Assembly (NCBI GenBank): GCA_030692045.1
Contig: JAUYCX010000015.1
Coordinates: 1-60,064, forward strand
Length of the DNA stretch: 60,064 nucleotides
Origin: Candidatus Omnitrophota bacterium
GTDB taxonomy: Bacteria; Omnitrophota; Gorgyraeia; JAUYCX01
Reading direction: 5' to 3'
In this document: in pieces, positions 43,560 to 51,904 of the stretch
Layout of the letters: every line of letters begins with the position of its first letter
How positions within the stretch are numbered: position 1 is the first letter of the stretch
Made by a program: the position numbers and the translations under genes
The notes under the pieces: model-generated
What the model was told of the DNA's origin: nothing
Seen by the model: the letters and a program-made list of their open reading frames with translations, nothing else
Database searches by the model: none

Positions 43560-43874
43560 ATGAAAAAATGCCCTTTTTGCGCTGAGCAAATACAGGATGA
43601 GGCGATAAAATGCAGGTATTGCAGAGAAACGCTGGAAGGCAAGCGCCCGGAGATTAAGTGGTATTTTAAAACCTACTGGCTAGTCATTATTTTCTTATGC
43701 GTGGGCCCGCTGGTTTTGCCGCTGGTTTGGCTAAATCCTCATTTCAGCCGGCAAAAGAAAATAATCACAACGATAATAATTGCTGTTTTAAGCTATTATT
43801 TAGGTTCTTTGCTTATTAATTCCCTGAAGTCGATAAAGGAATATTACGGCTTAATCTTTCAGAATAATTTTTAA
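43560..43874 (+). CDS. Zinc-ribbon membrane protein
   Basis: 104 residues from ATG 43560 (GAGG 7 nt upstream). The N-terminus is a one-knuckle pair [18 protein letters not shown], the zinc-ribbon found at the start of many small membrane proteins. It is followed by two membrane helices (about 32-52 and 65-88). Function unknown; similar proteins occur as membrane sensors or carriers. Last of the small-gene cluster. Confidence 0.75.
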   Translation: MKKCPFCAEQIQDEAIKCRYCRETLEGKRPEIKWYFKTYWLVIIFLCVGPLVLPLVWLNPHFSRQKKIITTIIIAVLSYYLGSLLINSLKSIKEYYGLIFQNNF

Positions 43875-44020
43875 CTTTACAAGAAGCGTAATTTCTAAAG
43901 TAAAATACAGCCGTTCTTGCGCAAATTTCTCAAGGAAACTAAAAATTTCCATCCCGGACAAGAAAAATCTCTCTTTACTCCCATCAATAAAGCAGGTATA
44001 ATTATTTTCCGTTAAGGAAA

Positions 44021-44155
44021 TCGGGGCTGTCCCTCGGGACATAACTACAAATCATAAAGTCACTCGGGATGCGCCCCACTAATGTAAAATTCATGGGGCT
44101 GTCCCCTCATTGCAAAAGTGATTTGGGACGCCCCGAAGAAATGTAAAATGAAATC
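44021..44155 (+). repeat. Two tandem hairpins with tRNA-like 5' start
   Basis: Two adjacent units each begin GGGGCTGTCCC and close with GGGA(C/T)G(CG)CCCC, forming stems of about 10 bp. Each is followed by AATGTAAAAT. The block GAAATCGGGGCTGT is found exactly at 44017-44030 and again at 44150-44163, where it runs into the tRNA-Ala gene. The remaining sequence in 43875-44020 shows no gene. Confidence 0.6.
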
Positions 44156-44228
44156 GGGGCTGTAGCTCAGCTGGGAGAGCGTTTGACTGGCAGTCAAAAG
44201 GTCGAGGGTTCGAGACCCTTCAGCTCCA
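44156..44228 (+). tRNA. tRNA-Ala (anticodon GGC)
   Basis: Cloverleaf of 73 nt: acceptor GGGGCTG/CAGCTCC with the G3-U70 pair that defines alanine identity, D stem GCTC/GAGC, anticodon stem TTTGA/TCAAA with loop CTGGCAG (anticodon GGC), T arm GAGGG-TTCGAGA-CCCTT, discriminator A. CCA is not encoded. It stands upstream of pstS. Confidence 0.95.
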
Positions 44229-44299
44229 TTCTACTACGTCCCGACGTTCCCTACTCAAAGTCGGTAAGTCGGGGCTTCGAACAAATTTAAGGAGAGAAT

Positions 44300-45151
44300 A
44301 TGTTTAAAATGTTATTTATAATTTTAATTACTTTGGCAATTTTAAATCCTGCATTTGCCGCAAAAAACAAGAATTCTATCCAGGTTAAAGGTTCAGATAC
44401 GATGGTAAATTTAGGCCAGGCTTGGGCAGAAAAATATATGCAGGATTACCCAAATGAATTTGTAGCAATTACAGGCGGCGGTTCTGGAACTGGAATTTCC
44501 TCTCTAATTAGTGCCGCCTGCGATATTGCTATGAGTTCAAGAAATATTAAAGATAAAGAAATTGTCTTGGCAAAACAAAAGGGAATAAATCCTAATGAAA
44601 TTAAAGTTGCGCTTGATGGCTTGGCAGTGGTAGTAAATCCAAAAAATCCAGTAAGTAAATTAACATTAGACGAGCTTGCGCAGATTTTTACTGGTAAAAT
44701 TACTAACTGGAAAGAAGTAGGCGGCCAAGATTTAAAAATTGTAATTCTCTCCCGTGAAGTAAATTCCGGCACACATGTTTATTTTAAAGAGCATGTCTTA
44801 AGAAAAAACGACCCCAATTCTAAAGCAGAATTTGCTCCAACTGCTCTATTATTATCCTCTTCTCAAGCAATTGCTGACGAAATAGCTGGCAACGCCTCTG
44901 CTATTGGTTATTATGGAATGGGTTATATTTCTGCAAAACAAAAAGCTATTCTTATTGCCAACGATGAGAAATCAGAATATATTGCTCCTATCATAGAGAA
45001 TGTAGTTAATGGAAAATATCCCGTATCGCGCCCCTTATTTCTTTATACCAATGGAGAGCCACTTGGTTTGGTTAAGAATTTTGTAGATTTTATCCTTTCT
45101 GCTGAGGGACAGGATATCGTCTTAAAGACTGACTTTGTGCCTATCCGTTAA
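44300..45151 (+). CDS. pstS: Phosphate ABC transporter substrate-binding protein
   Basis: 283 residues. Signal peptide (1-20, cut after AFA) without an obvious lipobox. SDTMVNLGQAWAEKY, GGGSGTGISSL and MSSRNIKDKE supply phosphate ligands, and LSREVNSGTHVYFKEHVL the second phosphate loop. Captures phosphate in the periplasm. GGAGAG precedes the ATG. First of six genes in a row; a CCCGAC/GTCGGG stem (44238-44276) between the tRNA and pstS may be a leader structure. Confidence 0.93.
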   Translation: MFKMLFIILITLAILNPAFAAKNKNSIQVKGSDTMVNLGQAWAEKYMQDYPNEFVAITGGGSGTGISSLISAACDIAMSSRNIKDKEIVLAKQKGINPNEIKVALDGLAVVVNPKNPVSKLTLDELAQIFTGKITNWKEVGGQDLKIVILSREVNSGTHVYFKEHVLRKNDPNSKAEFAPTALLLSSSQAIADEIAGNASAIGYYGMGYISAKQKAILIANDEKSEYIAPIIENVVNGKYPVSRPLFLYTNGEPLGLVKNFVDFILSAEGQDIVLKTDFVPIR

Positions 45152-45174
45152 TACTGTTGGGTTGGTTTAGGTTT

Positions 45175-46038
45175 ATGCGTAAGTTCAAAGAATTTATTAT
45201 TGAGAAGCTAATCTTATTATGCGGATTAGCTTCAATTTTTTTTGTGCTGCTTATTTTTTTGTTTCTGCTTAAAGAGGGAATAAGCGTATTTAAAACTGTA
45301 AGCATAAATAAATTTCTCTTTGGTAAAAATTGGTATCCTATCTCAGAACCAGCCCAATTAGGAATACTTCCTTTAATTTTGGGCTCTCTTTTAGTTACCC
45401 TGGTTGCAAGCTTTATTTCCATTCCTATTGGTGTTGCCTGCGCAATTTATATTGCTGAAATTGCGCCTACAAGTATAAAAGAAATACTCAAGGCAGGTAT
45501 TGAATTGCTGGCTGCCATACCCAGTGTGGTTTTGGGTTTTATGGGAATGGTAACCTTAGTGCCGTGGGTAAAAAATATTTTTAATTTACCTACTGGCTTA
45601 ACTTGCTTTTCTGGTTCAATAATGCTTGCCTTTATGAGCATGCCTACAATTGTTTCTATTGCCGAAGATGCGCTTTATTCTGTGCCTAAATCCTATAAGG
45701 AAGGAGCATTGGCTCTGGGTGCCACACATTGGCAGACAATTTGGCGAGTAATGCTTCCAGCTGCATCTTCTGGAATTTTAGCAGCCATAATGTTAGGCAT
45801 TGGCAGGGTAATTGGCGAAACTATGGCAGTAATGATGATTACTGGCAACGCCGCCCTTCTCCCACATAGCATTTTGCAGCCAGTACGCACCTTGACCGCA
45901 ACCATTGCCGCAGAAATGGGCGAGGCAGTGGTAGGTAGCGAACATTACTTTGCCTTATTTGCCATTGGCATAGTTTTATTTGTGATAAGCTTTGTGATTA
46001 ATGTTAGCGCCGATTTATTTTTACATAAGAAGAAATGA
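45175..46038 (+). CDS. pstC: Phosphate ABC transporter permease PstC
   Basis: 287 residues from ATG 45175 (an earlier TTG at 45157 is less likely). Six membrane helices with the permease coupling loop ALALGATHWQTIWRVMLPAA (EAA motif). The N-terminal loop (KFLFGKNWYPISEPAQLG) is specific to PstC. Forms the channel with PstA. It overlaps pstA by 4 nt. Confidence 0.93.
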   Translation: MRKFKEFIIEKLILLCGLASIFFVLLIFLFLLKEGISVFKTVSINKFLFGKNWYPISEPAQLGILPLILGSLLVTLVASFISIPIGVACAIYIAEIAPTSIKEILKAGIELLAAIPSVVLGFMGMVTLVPWVKNIFNLPTGLTCFSGSIMLAFMSMPTIVSIAEDALYSVPKSYKEGALALGATHWQTIWRVMLPAASSGILAAIMLGIGRVIGETMAVMMITGNAALLPHSILQPVRTLTATIAAEMGEAVVGSEHYFALFAIGIVLFVISFVINVSADLFLHKKK

Positions 46039-46886
46039 AAATTAATGCCAAGACTTCGCAGAATATTGCTTTTTCCCTTCTATTTTTAGCCACACTTTTG
46101 ATTGTGGTACCAGTAGGTTTAATAATTGTAATTATCATTAAGAAAGGGCTTCCTGCCATAAACTGGCAATTCTTGATAGATGTCCCAAGACAAGGAATGC
46201 GCTCCGGGGGAATCTTTCCTGCGATTGTGGGAACAGTTTATTTGGTTTTAGGCGCAATTATTTTTGCCCTGCCAATTGGTTTACTATCCGCTATTTATTT
46301 AAGCGAATATTCAAGAGATAATTTTCTCACTCGATTGATCAAGTTGGCAATTGTAAATTTAGCTGGTGTGCCATCGGTTGTGTATGGTCTTTTTGGTTTG
46401 GCATTGTTTGTGGTATTTTTTAAATTCGGGGCATCAATTCTATCTGGCTCACTTACTTTAGGCATTATGATTCTACCAATTATTATTACTACTTCCCGCG
46501 AAGCTCTGGAAAGCGTGCCATATTCTTTTCGCGAGGTAAGCTGGTCTTTAGGGGTTAGCAGGTGGCAGACAATTCGTCAGATTGTATTACCTAATGCCAT
46601 ACCCGGAATATTAACTGGAACAATTTTAGGATTGGGTCGAGCGGCAGGCGAAACTGCGCCTATTTTATTTACTGTAGCGGCGTTCTATCTTCCGCAACTA
46701 CCAAAGTCTATCTTTGACCAGGCAATGGCTTTACCATATCATCTTTATGTTATTTCAACACAGGTGCCAAATGTAGATGAAAAAATAAGATATGGCACTG
46801 CTTTAGTCTTGTTAACCTTAGTTTTATTTATGAACTTGATAGCAATCATTATCCGCTATAAATTTAGAAAAAATAAAAAATGGTAA
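46035..46886 (+). CDS. pstA: Phosphate ABC transporter permease PstA
   Basis: 283 residues with six membrane helices. The coupling loop is SWSLGVSRWQTIRQIVLPNA, and GLGRAAGETAPILFTVAA near the end is typical of PstA. The ATG overlaps the pstC stop. The gap to pstB1 is 19 nt. Confidence 0.93.
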   Translation: MKINAKTSQNIAFSLLFLATLLIVVPVGLIIVIIIKKGLPAINWQFLIDVPRQGMRSGGIFPAIVGTVYLVLGAIIFALPIGLLSAIYLSEYSRDNFLTRLIKLAIVNLAGVPSVVYGLFGLALFVVFFKFGASILSGSLTLGIMILPIIITTSREALESVPYSFREVSWSLGVSRWQTIRQIVLPNAIPGILTGTILGLGRAAGETAPILFTVAAFYLPQLPKSIFDQAMALPYHLYVISTQVPNVDEKIRYGTALVLLTLVLFMNLIAIIIRYKFRKNKKW

Positions 46887-46905
46887 CTGCAAAAACTGTA
46901 AAGAG

Positions 46906-47652
46906 ATGATTAAATTTGATATTAGAAATCTCAATATTTGGTTTGGCTCAATTCAAGCATTAAAAAACATAAATTTGCAAATTCATACTAACGAGATTCT
47001 AAGTATTATTGGTCCGGCTAACAGCGGTAAGACCACTTTTCTAAGGATGCTCAATCGCCTTAACGACCTTCAAGTAAATTTTAAATTTAAGGGAAAAGTA
47101 GAATTTGAGGGAAAAGATATTGTTTCAGAAAATTTAGAATTATTACGTAAAAGTATCGGCATGGTATTTGCTTTGCCTTTGCCGCTTCCTTTATCAATAT
47201 TTGACAATGTTGCCTTTGGCCCGAGAATGCATGGAATAAGGGATAAGAAAAGATTGCAGGAAATTGTAGAAGAGGCTTTAAAAAAAGCATATTTGTGGGA
47301 AGAGGTAAGGGACAGGCTTAGAATTTCGGCTTTCAAATTATCCGGTGGACAACAACAACGGCTCTGCATTGCCAGAACCTTAGCAATTGAGCCAGAGGTG
47401 GTTTTATTTGATGAACCTTGTTCAGGGCTTGACCCTATTTCAACTGCAAAGGTTGAGGAGGCAATGCTGAAATTAAAACAAAATTATACTTTGGTTTTAG
47501 TAACTAATAATGTTAAACAAGCAGCGCGTGTAGGAGATAAGACTGCATTCTTTTTAAATGGTGAACTTATCGAGATTGATAAAACTGACAAGATTTTTAC
47601 AGCACCCGGTGATAAACGCACTGATGATTATATCCGAGGGAAATTTGGATGA
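46906..47652 (+). CDS. pstB: PstB1, ABC ATPase with degenerate Q- and H-loops
   Basis: 248 residues. Walker A GPANSGKT (36-43), signature LSGGQ (145-149) and Walker B VVLFDE (165-170) are intact. The Q-loop, normally VFQRPNPFP, reads VFALPLPLP (Ala89), and the H-loop His is Asn201 (LVTNN instead of VTHN). It should still bind ATP and offer a good signature motif to a partner but hydrolyse poorly at its own Walker A site. The adjacent gene encodes a second PstB with the opposite defect. Both probably energise PstCA as a heterodimer. Confidence 0.9.
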   Translation: MIKFDIRNLNIWFGSIQALKNINLQIHTNEILSIIGPANSGKTTFLRMLNRLNDLQVNFKFKGKVEFEGKDIVSENLELLRKSIGMVFALPLPLPLSIFDNVAFGPRMHGIRDKKRLQEIVEEALKKAYLWEEVRDRLRISAFKLSGGQQQRLCIARTLAIEPEVVLFDEPCSGLDPISTAKVEEAMLKLKQNYTLVLVTNNVKQAARVGDKTAFFLNGELIEIDKTDKIFTAPGDKRTDDYIRGKFG

Positions 47653-48401
47653 TGAAAATTAAGGTTAATAATTTAAATCTCTGGTACGGTGATTTTCAGG
47701 CCCTGAAGGATGTAAATGTTTCTTTTCAATATAATAAAATCACCGCGATTATTGGACCATCGGGCTGTGGAAAATCAACGCTCTTAAGGGTTTTTAATCG
47801 TATGAATGATTTGGTAGAAGGGGTACGCATAAACGGAAATGTTTTTATTGAGGAGGAGAATATTCTAAGGGCAAATATTAATTTAGTTGATTTACGAAAA
47901 AAAGTGGGTATGGTTTTTCAAAGGCCAAATCCTTTTCCGCTCTCAATTTATGAGAATGTTGTTTTTGGCCCCAAAATTCATAATTCTATCAATAGGCATG
48001 AATTAGATAAAATTGTTGAGCAAAGTTTAAAATCTGTGCTTTTATGGGATGAGCTTAAAGATAGACTCAATAAGTCTGCCCTGAATTTGTCATTAGAGCA
48101 AAAACAAAGGCTCTGTATTGCCAGACTTATTGCTGTTAAGCCGGAGATACTGCTTATGGACGAACCTTGTTCTGCTTTGGACCCGCAGGCAACTCAACGT
48201 ATCGAAGAATTAATGCGTGAACTTAAAAATAACTATACTATAATAATAGTCACGCATAATATGCAGCAAGCAGCCAGAGTTTCTGATGAGAGCGGCTTCA
48301 TGCTTTTAGGCGAATTAATAGAATTCGACAAAACACAAGACATATTTACTAAACCAAAAGATAAGCGCACTGAAGATTATATTACGGGAAGATATGGGTA
48401 A
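47649..48401 (+). CDS. pstB: PstB2, ABC ATPase with degenerate signature motif
   Basis: 250 residues. Walker [10 protein letters not shown]-loop VFQRPNPFP (Gln91), Walker B ILLMDE and H-loop [13 protein letters not shown] (His203) are all canonical. The ABC signature, expected LSGGQ, reads LSLEQ (147-151), so it can hardly sandwich ATP bound on a partner. Paired with PstB1 it predicts one canonical and one dead ATP site. The ATG overlaps the pstB1 stop (ATGA), so the two are made together. N-terminal [18 protein letters not shown] matches PstB. Confidence 0.9.
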   Translation: MMKIKVNNLNLWYGDFQALKDVNVSFQYNKITAIIGPSGCGKSTLLRVFNRMNDLVEGVRINGNVFIEEENILRANINLVDLRKKVGMVFQRPNPFPLSIYENVVFGPKIHNSINRHELDKIVEQSLKSVLLWDELKDRLNKSALNLSLEQKQRLCIARLIAVKPEILLMDEPCSALDPQATQRIEELMRELKNNYTIIIVTHNMQQAARVSDESGFMLLGELIEFDKTQDIFTKPKDKRTEDYITGRYG

Positions 48402-48402
48402 A

Positions 48403-48493
48403 TAGCCCCTTGCGTAAACGCTTGAAAATTTTCTCGCTGCGCTCAAATATTTTCTGCGCACGCTTCGGGGCGAATTTTGTTTCACAAAATTCG
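48403..48493 (+). promoter_or_regulatory. Hairpin-rich leader before phoU
   Basis: The 101-nt pstB2-phoU gap folds as GCCCC-x2-GCGT with ACGC-x2-CGGGGC, then a perfect 9-bp stem CGAATTTTG/CAAAATTCG (48471-48493). The last stem overlaps the first base of the GGAGG that serves phoU, so its folding could limit ribosome access. The frame is open here, but translation would give an unlike N-terminus (MRKRLKIFSL). Confidence 0.5.
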
Positions 48494-48502
48494 GAGGATA
48501 AG

Positions 48503-49171
48503 ATGGAAAGGCATTTTGATGAAGAATTAAAAGAACTGCACAAAGAAATTTTGAAGATGGGGGCTTTGGCACAAGAGTCGATATATAAGTCCATTGAGGC
48601 GCTAAAAAATCGCGATAAGGCTGGCGCTCAAGAGGTCATAGATACGGATACTCGCATTGATGAGTTGGAACTTCTTATTGACGAGCAATGCATTGATTTA
48701 ATTGCGCGCTACCAACCCGTAGCTTTCGATCTGCGTTTTATTACAACAGGAATGAAGTTAAATGCAGAACTTGAACGCATTGCGGATTTGGCAGTAGATA
48801 TCTGCCAGCGCGTCTTAGAATTAGTGGATAAACCTTTACTTAAACCGCTCATTGATATACCAAAATTATCTACTATCGCGCAAAAAATGGTTCACGATTC
48901 CATAGATTCTTTTATTAAAAAAGATATGGACTTAGCTAAAAAAGTAGTCTTATCTGATTCAGAAGCAGACCAACTGCGCAATCTAGTGCAGGAAGAATTA
49001 GTAAATGATTATATGGCGCGCGATACCTCAACTGCTACCCGTGCAGTGCCATTGTTTTTAATCGCCCGCCATCTTGAACGCATCTGCGACCATGCTACAA
49101 ATATTGCTGAGGATGTGATTTATATGGTTGAAGGCAAAGTAGTAAAGCACCATCACCAAGATTTAGAATAG
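48503..49171 (+). CDS. phoU: Phosphate transport regulator PhoU
   Basis: 222 residues from ATG 48503 behind GGAGG. Two three-helix bundles with the metal motifs ELERIADLAVDI and HLERICDHATNIAEDV (E/DxxxD pattern). PhoU restrains the Pst transporter and its signalling kinase when phosphate is plentiful. The cognate sensor-regulator pair is not in this window. Last gene of the pst operon. Confidence 0.93.
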   Translation: MERHFDEELKELHKEILKMGALAQESIYKSIEALKNRDKAGAQEVIDTDTRIDELELLIDEQCIDLIARYQPVAFDLRFITTGMKLNAELERIADLAVDICQRVLELVDKPLLKPLIDIPKLSTIAQKMVHDSIDSFIKKDMDLAKKVVLSDSEADQLRNLVQEELVNDYMARDTSTATRAVPLFLIARHLERICDHATNIAEDVIYMVEGKVVKHHHQDLE

Positions 49172-49259
49172 TTCGATAATCCTTGACCGTAATTATTTTT
49201 TCTAATTTTCAATATCTCTAAATTGTGATAAAATTATAGCTAACCAATATTTTAATCTA

Positions 49260-49649
49260 ATGAAACCATTGAAAGGTATTTTAATTTTTGGCTTGATTGA
49301 AATTGCAATTGGCATAATTACACTTGTTGCAGTTTTAATCAGCTTAATCCTTAAAATCTCTGCTAAACCGCCAAATGTCTTGCTGTTTGTTATTGCAACC
49401 TCAATAATTTCTTTATGGCTGGGGCGAGGAATTATCAGGCGCGACATTCACGCCTATCATATGCTCTTGTTTTTTTCAGGAGCAGAAATCTTAAGTAAAA
49501 TTTTGATTTTTTCTAAAATAATAACTTTACATGGCGCCTTAGAAACTTCGATTCCTGATTCTATAAAAAATGTTATCTCCCTAATTTATCATATTCTAAT
49601 ACTTGTATATTTTAACTTTGAGGAAGTAAAAAAAGAGTTCATTAAATGA
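49260..49649 (+). CDS. Small four-helix membrane protein, unknown
   Basis: 129 residues with three or four membrane helices (about 7-31, 39-55, 65-85, 105-122). A basic loop LGRGIIRRDIHAYH lies in the middle. Ends one nucleotide before the tRNA-Leu gene, so the two may share a transcript. No family recognised. The ATG at 49260 lacks a strong ribosome-binding site. Confidence 0.55.
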   Translation: MKPLKGILIFGLIEIAIGIITLVAVLISLILKISAKPPNVLLFVIATSIISLWLGRGIIRRDIHAYHMLLFFSGAEILSKILIFSKIITLHGALETSIPDSIKNVISLIYHILILVYFNFEEVKKEFIK

Positions 49650-49650
49650 T

Positions 49651-49733
49651 GCCGGGGTGTTGGAATGGTAGACAATCCAGTCTCAAAAACTGGTGGGGGA
49701 AACCCCGTGAGGGTTCAAATCCCTCCCCCGGCA
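49651..49733 (+). tRNA. tRNA-Leu (anticodon CAA)
   Basis: Class II tRNA of 83 nt: acceptor GCCGGGG/CCCCGGC, anticodon stem CCAGT/ACTGG with loop CTCAAAA (anticodon CAA), a long variable arm with stem GGGG/CCCC (TGGGGGAAACCCCGT), T arm GAGGG-TTCAAAT-CCCTC, discriminator A. No encoded CCA. Confidence 0.95.
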
Positions 49734-49778
49734 CTTTGGAGTTGAACAAAAAGGGAATAATATAATTCTAAAAAGGGA

Positions 49779-49915
49779 GTCGAATGAAGACACAACTTAA
49801 AGAACAAAGTAAGATAAATTGCTTCTTTGAATTTTATCCGCCACAAATCATGGCGGATTTAATTCGCCCAAACAACTTATGTCGCTCCCGCTTCCATAAG
49901 TTGTGGACTCATTAA
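49779..49915 (+). repeat. Composite hairpin element, copy 5 (upstream of a 76-residue membrane protein)
   Basis: Plus-strand order: TCGAATGAAGACA, a weak stem AAAGAA/TTCTTT, GAATTTT, stem ATCCGCCA/TGGCGGAT, TTAATTC, GCCCAA, stem ACAACTTATG/CATAAGTTGT, GGACTCATTAAAAAAGGAG, then the gene. The same frame as the other copies but on the plus strand, still facing its gene. Confidence 0.75.
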
Positions 49916-49930
49916 AAAAGGAGAAAATAA

Positions 49931-50161
49931 ATGCCGCCAGAAATTAAACATAGCATAAAAGGTGATATCAAAGAATTTTTTCTCATTCTTAATTGCTCAT
50001 ATATCACTGTAGTAAGCTTAGTTTCTCTGCTTATGGAAAATAAGACTGTTACAGCTACAGCCTTTGCTTTCTGCTTTATAAACTGCCTCGCGTCATTTAT
50101 TTTTTATCGCTTAAGGTTAATGAGATACCAACGCTCAGAAAGTCTTAAGGGCCAGTCTTAA
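49931..50161 (+). CDS. Small two-helix membrane protein
   Basis: 76 residues with two membrane helices (about 15-35 and 41-59) and a basic C-terminus (RLRLMRYQRSES). AAGGAG precedes the ATG. Lies behind a hairpin element and converges with the SGNH hydrolase gene. No family recognised. Confidence 0.55.
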   Translation: MPPEIKHSIKGDIKEFFLILNCSYITVVSLVSLLMENKTVTATAFAFCFINCLASFIFYRLRLMRYQRSESLKGQS

Positions 50162-50165
50162 ATTT

Positions 50166-50879
50166 TTAATTATTCTTAGCTCTTAGTCCTTTATTCTGAA
50201 TAAGGCAGGGCTTAATTACTGCAAGAATTCTCTGGGCAAGAATTTGGTAACCTTGCGCATTAGGATGAATGTAATCGCTTTTTAAGTTGGGATTACTTAA
50301 AATTTCAGAAATAATATTTGGAATAAATATCGCGCCTCTTTTTTTGGCAATCTTTCGATAGCCACTCTTATAGCCATTCATAAAGAAACTTGCCTTCACA
50401 TCCAATAAAACAACAATTGCGCCTTGCTCTTGAATAATTCTTACAATTTCATCGATATTCTTAAGGGTGTCTTTTAGAGGAATTTTTAATAAAAAATCAT
50501 TACCGCCAAACTCCACAACAACTAATAATGGTTTTTTGTTTAAAACATCTGCCTTAATCCTTTTTAAACCATCAAAGGATGTATTACCACCAATTCCTGC
50601 ATTTACTACCGCTATGTCCAATTTTTTACTTAAAAGGCTGGGATAATCTTCTCCCTCAGCTGCGCCAGAGCCAGCAGTAATACTGTTACCAAAACAAATA
50701 ATATTTTCGCCAGTAGAATCAAGATTTTTTATTTGTCTCTGACTACAACCAGAAGCTACAAAACATAAAATTATTATGACAAATATTAAAGCCTTATTTA
50801 TAGACAATTTTTTAAATCTTTTATTAGCGAAAATTCGTGTGTAATTCGCGTAAATTCGTGTTATTTTTAGTTTCTGCAT
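50166..50879 (-). CDS. SGNH/GDSL hydrolase lipoprotein
   Basis: Up to 237 residues. The first about 25 residues come from a TTCGCGT-type repeat; a TTG at about residue 25 just before the hydrophobic segment may be the true start. The signal peptide ends at a lipobox (FVASGCS), giving an outer- or inner-membrane lipoprotein. Catalytic blocks: FGNSITAGSG (Ser), GIGGNTSFDG, EFGGND (block III) and DYIHPNAQGYQ (Asp-x-x-His). It belongs with TesA-like esterases. The substrate could be lipid, peptidoglycan acetyl groups or sugar esters. Confidence 0.8.
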   Translation of the reverse strand: MQKLKITRIYANYTRIFANKRFKKLSINKALIFVIIILCFVASGCSQRQIKNLDSTGENIICFGNSITAGSGAAEGEDYPSLLSKKLDIAVVNAGIGGNTSFDGLKRIKADVLNKKPLLVVVEFGGNDFLLKIPLKDTLKNIDEIVRIIQEQGAIVVLLDVKASFFMNGYKSGYRKIAKKRGAIFIPNIISEILSNPNLKSDYIHPNAQGYQILAQRILAVIKPCLIQNKGLRAKNN

Positions 50880-51897
50880 AAAATCTTAATTGGCCACAGG
50901 CAGCATTGATATCTGTGCCCCGGGGCAATCTAAGCGTTGACTTTATCCCCATCTTAGATAATTGATTTTGAAAAAATAAAACCTCTAATTTGATGGGCGG
51001 TTCAAAATTAAACTCTGCAATTTTATTATAAGGAATAAGGTTAAGCTTAAAATCAAAGCCCTTTAAAAGAAAACTCAATCTTTTTGCATCATCTAAAGTG
51101 CAGTTAAGATTATGAATTAAGATGTATTCAAAGGTAATTTGTCTCTTTGTTAAAAGAAAATATTGCCGGCAAGCTCTAATCAAGTCTTGAAGGGGATATT
51201 TTTTATTTATGGGCATAATATTATTACGTATTTTATTATCACTGGCATGTAACGACACAGATATTTCTACCTGAAGATTTTCTTTGGCCAATTTTTTTAT
51301 TCCCGAAATAACCCCGCTTGTAGAAATAGTAATTCTCCGAGCTCCAATGTTTAAAGCATAAGTGGAATTAAAGATTCTAACAGCCCTTAAAACATTTTCA
51401 TAATTGTCCAAGGGCTCTCCTGTCCCCATAAAAACAATATGTGTAAGTTGTACATTGAAGAAATATTTTTTTACAAAGAGAACTTGGCTAACAATCTCTG
51501 CGGTACTTAAATTTCGCTTAAAACCCTTTATGCCGCTGGCACAAAATTTGCAAGAAAATCTGCATCCCACTTGGCTGGAAAGACAGATGGTATTTCTCTC
51601 TTTCGATGGTATCAAGACAGTTTCAATTAAAGAGCTATCCTCCAATTTAAAAAGAATTTTCTTAGTGCCATCTCTTGATTCCTTAATTGCTTCTACTATC
51701 AATTTTGAAAAATAAAAATTTTTCTTTAAAATCTGGCGTAATTCTAATGATAAATCACTCATAGAATCAAAATCTTCTGCACCCTTTTTATAAATCCAGG
51801 AAAATATTTGCGTTGCATTAAAGGCTTTCTGATTTTTCCCTTGCAGGAACCTAAGCAAATCTTCCTGAGAAAAATTTCTTATATCTTGTTTTTTCAT
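50824..51897 (-). CDS. rlmN: 23S rRNA (A2503-C2) methyltransferase RlmN
   Basis: 357 residues. Radical SAM motif CRFSCKFC (Cys112, 116, 119), GTGEPLDNYE and the C-terminal methyl-accepting Cys in NAACGQLR are all present. Methylates A2503 of 23S rRNA and some tRNAs. The last about 15 residues (NTNLRELHTNFR) are encoded in an AATTCGCGT-type repeat and look like a read-through addition. The 3' end overlaps the hydrolase reading frame. Confidence 0.95.
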   Translation of the reverse strand: MKKQDIRNFSQEDLLRFLQGKNQKAFNATQIFSWIYKKGAEDFDSMSDLSLELRQILKKNFYFSKLIVEAIKESRDGTKKILFKLEDSSLIETVLIPSKERNTICLSSQVGCRFSCKFCASGIKGFKRNLSTAEIVSQVLFVKKYFFNVQLTHIVFMGTGEPLDNYENVLRAVRIFNSTYALNIGARRITISTSGVISGIKKLAKENLQVEISVSLHASDNKIRNNIMPINKKYPLQDLIRACRQYFLLTKRQITFEYILIHNLNCTLDDAKRLSFLLKGFDFKLNLIPYNKIAEFNFEPPIKLEVLFFQNQLSKMGIKSTLRLPRGTDINAACGQLRFYAETKNNTNLRELHTNFR

Positions 51898-51904
51898 CTT
51901 TAGA

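Noticed and set aside
44229-44299. Second tRNA after tRNA-Ala
   Set aside because: Has GTCGGGGCTTCGAAC, but no cloverleaf can be completed. It reads better as a CCCGAC/GTCGGG stem.
48410-48502. N-terminal extension of PhoU (MRKRLKIFSL...)
   Set aside because: It would be translated from hairpin sequence. ATG 48503 has a clear GGAGG.
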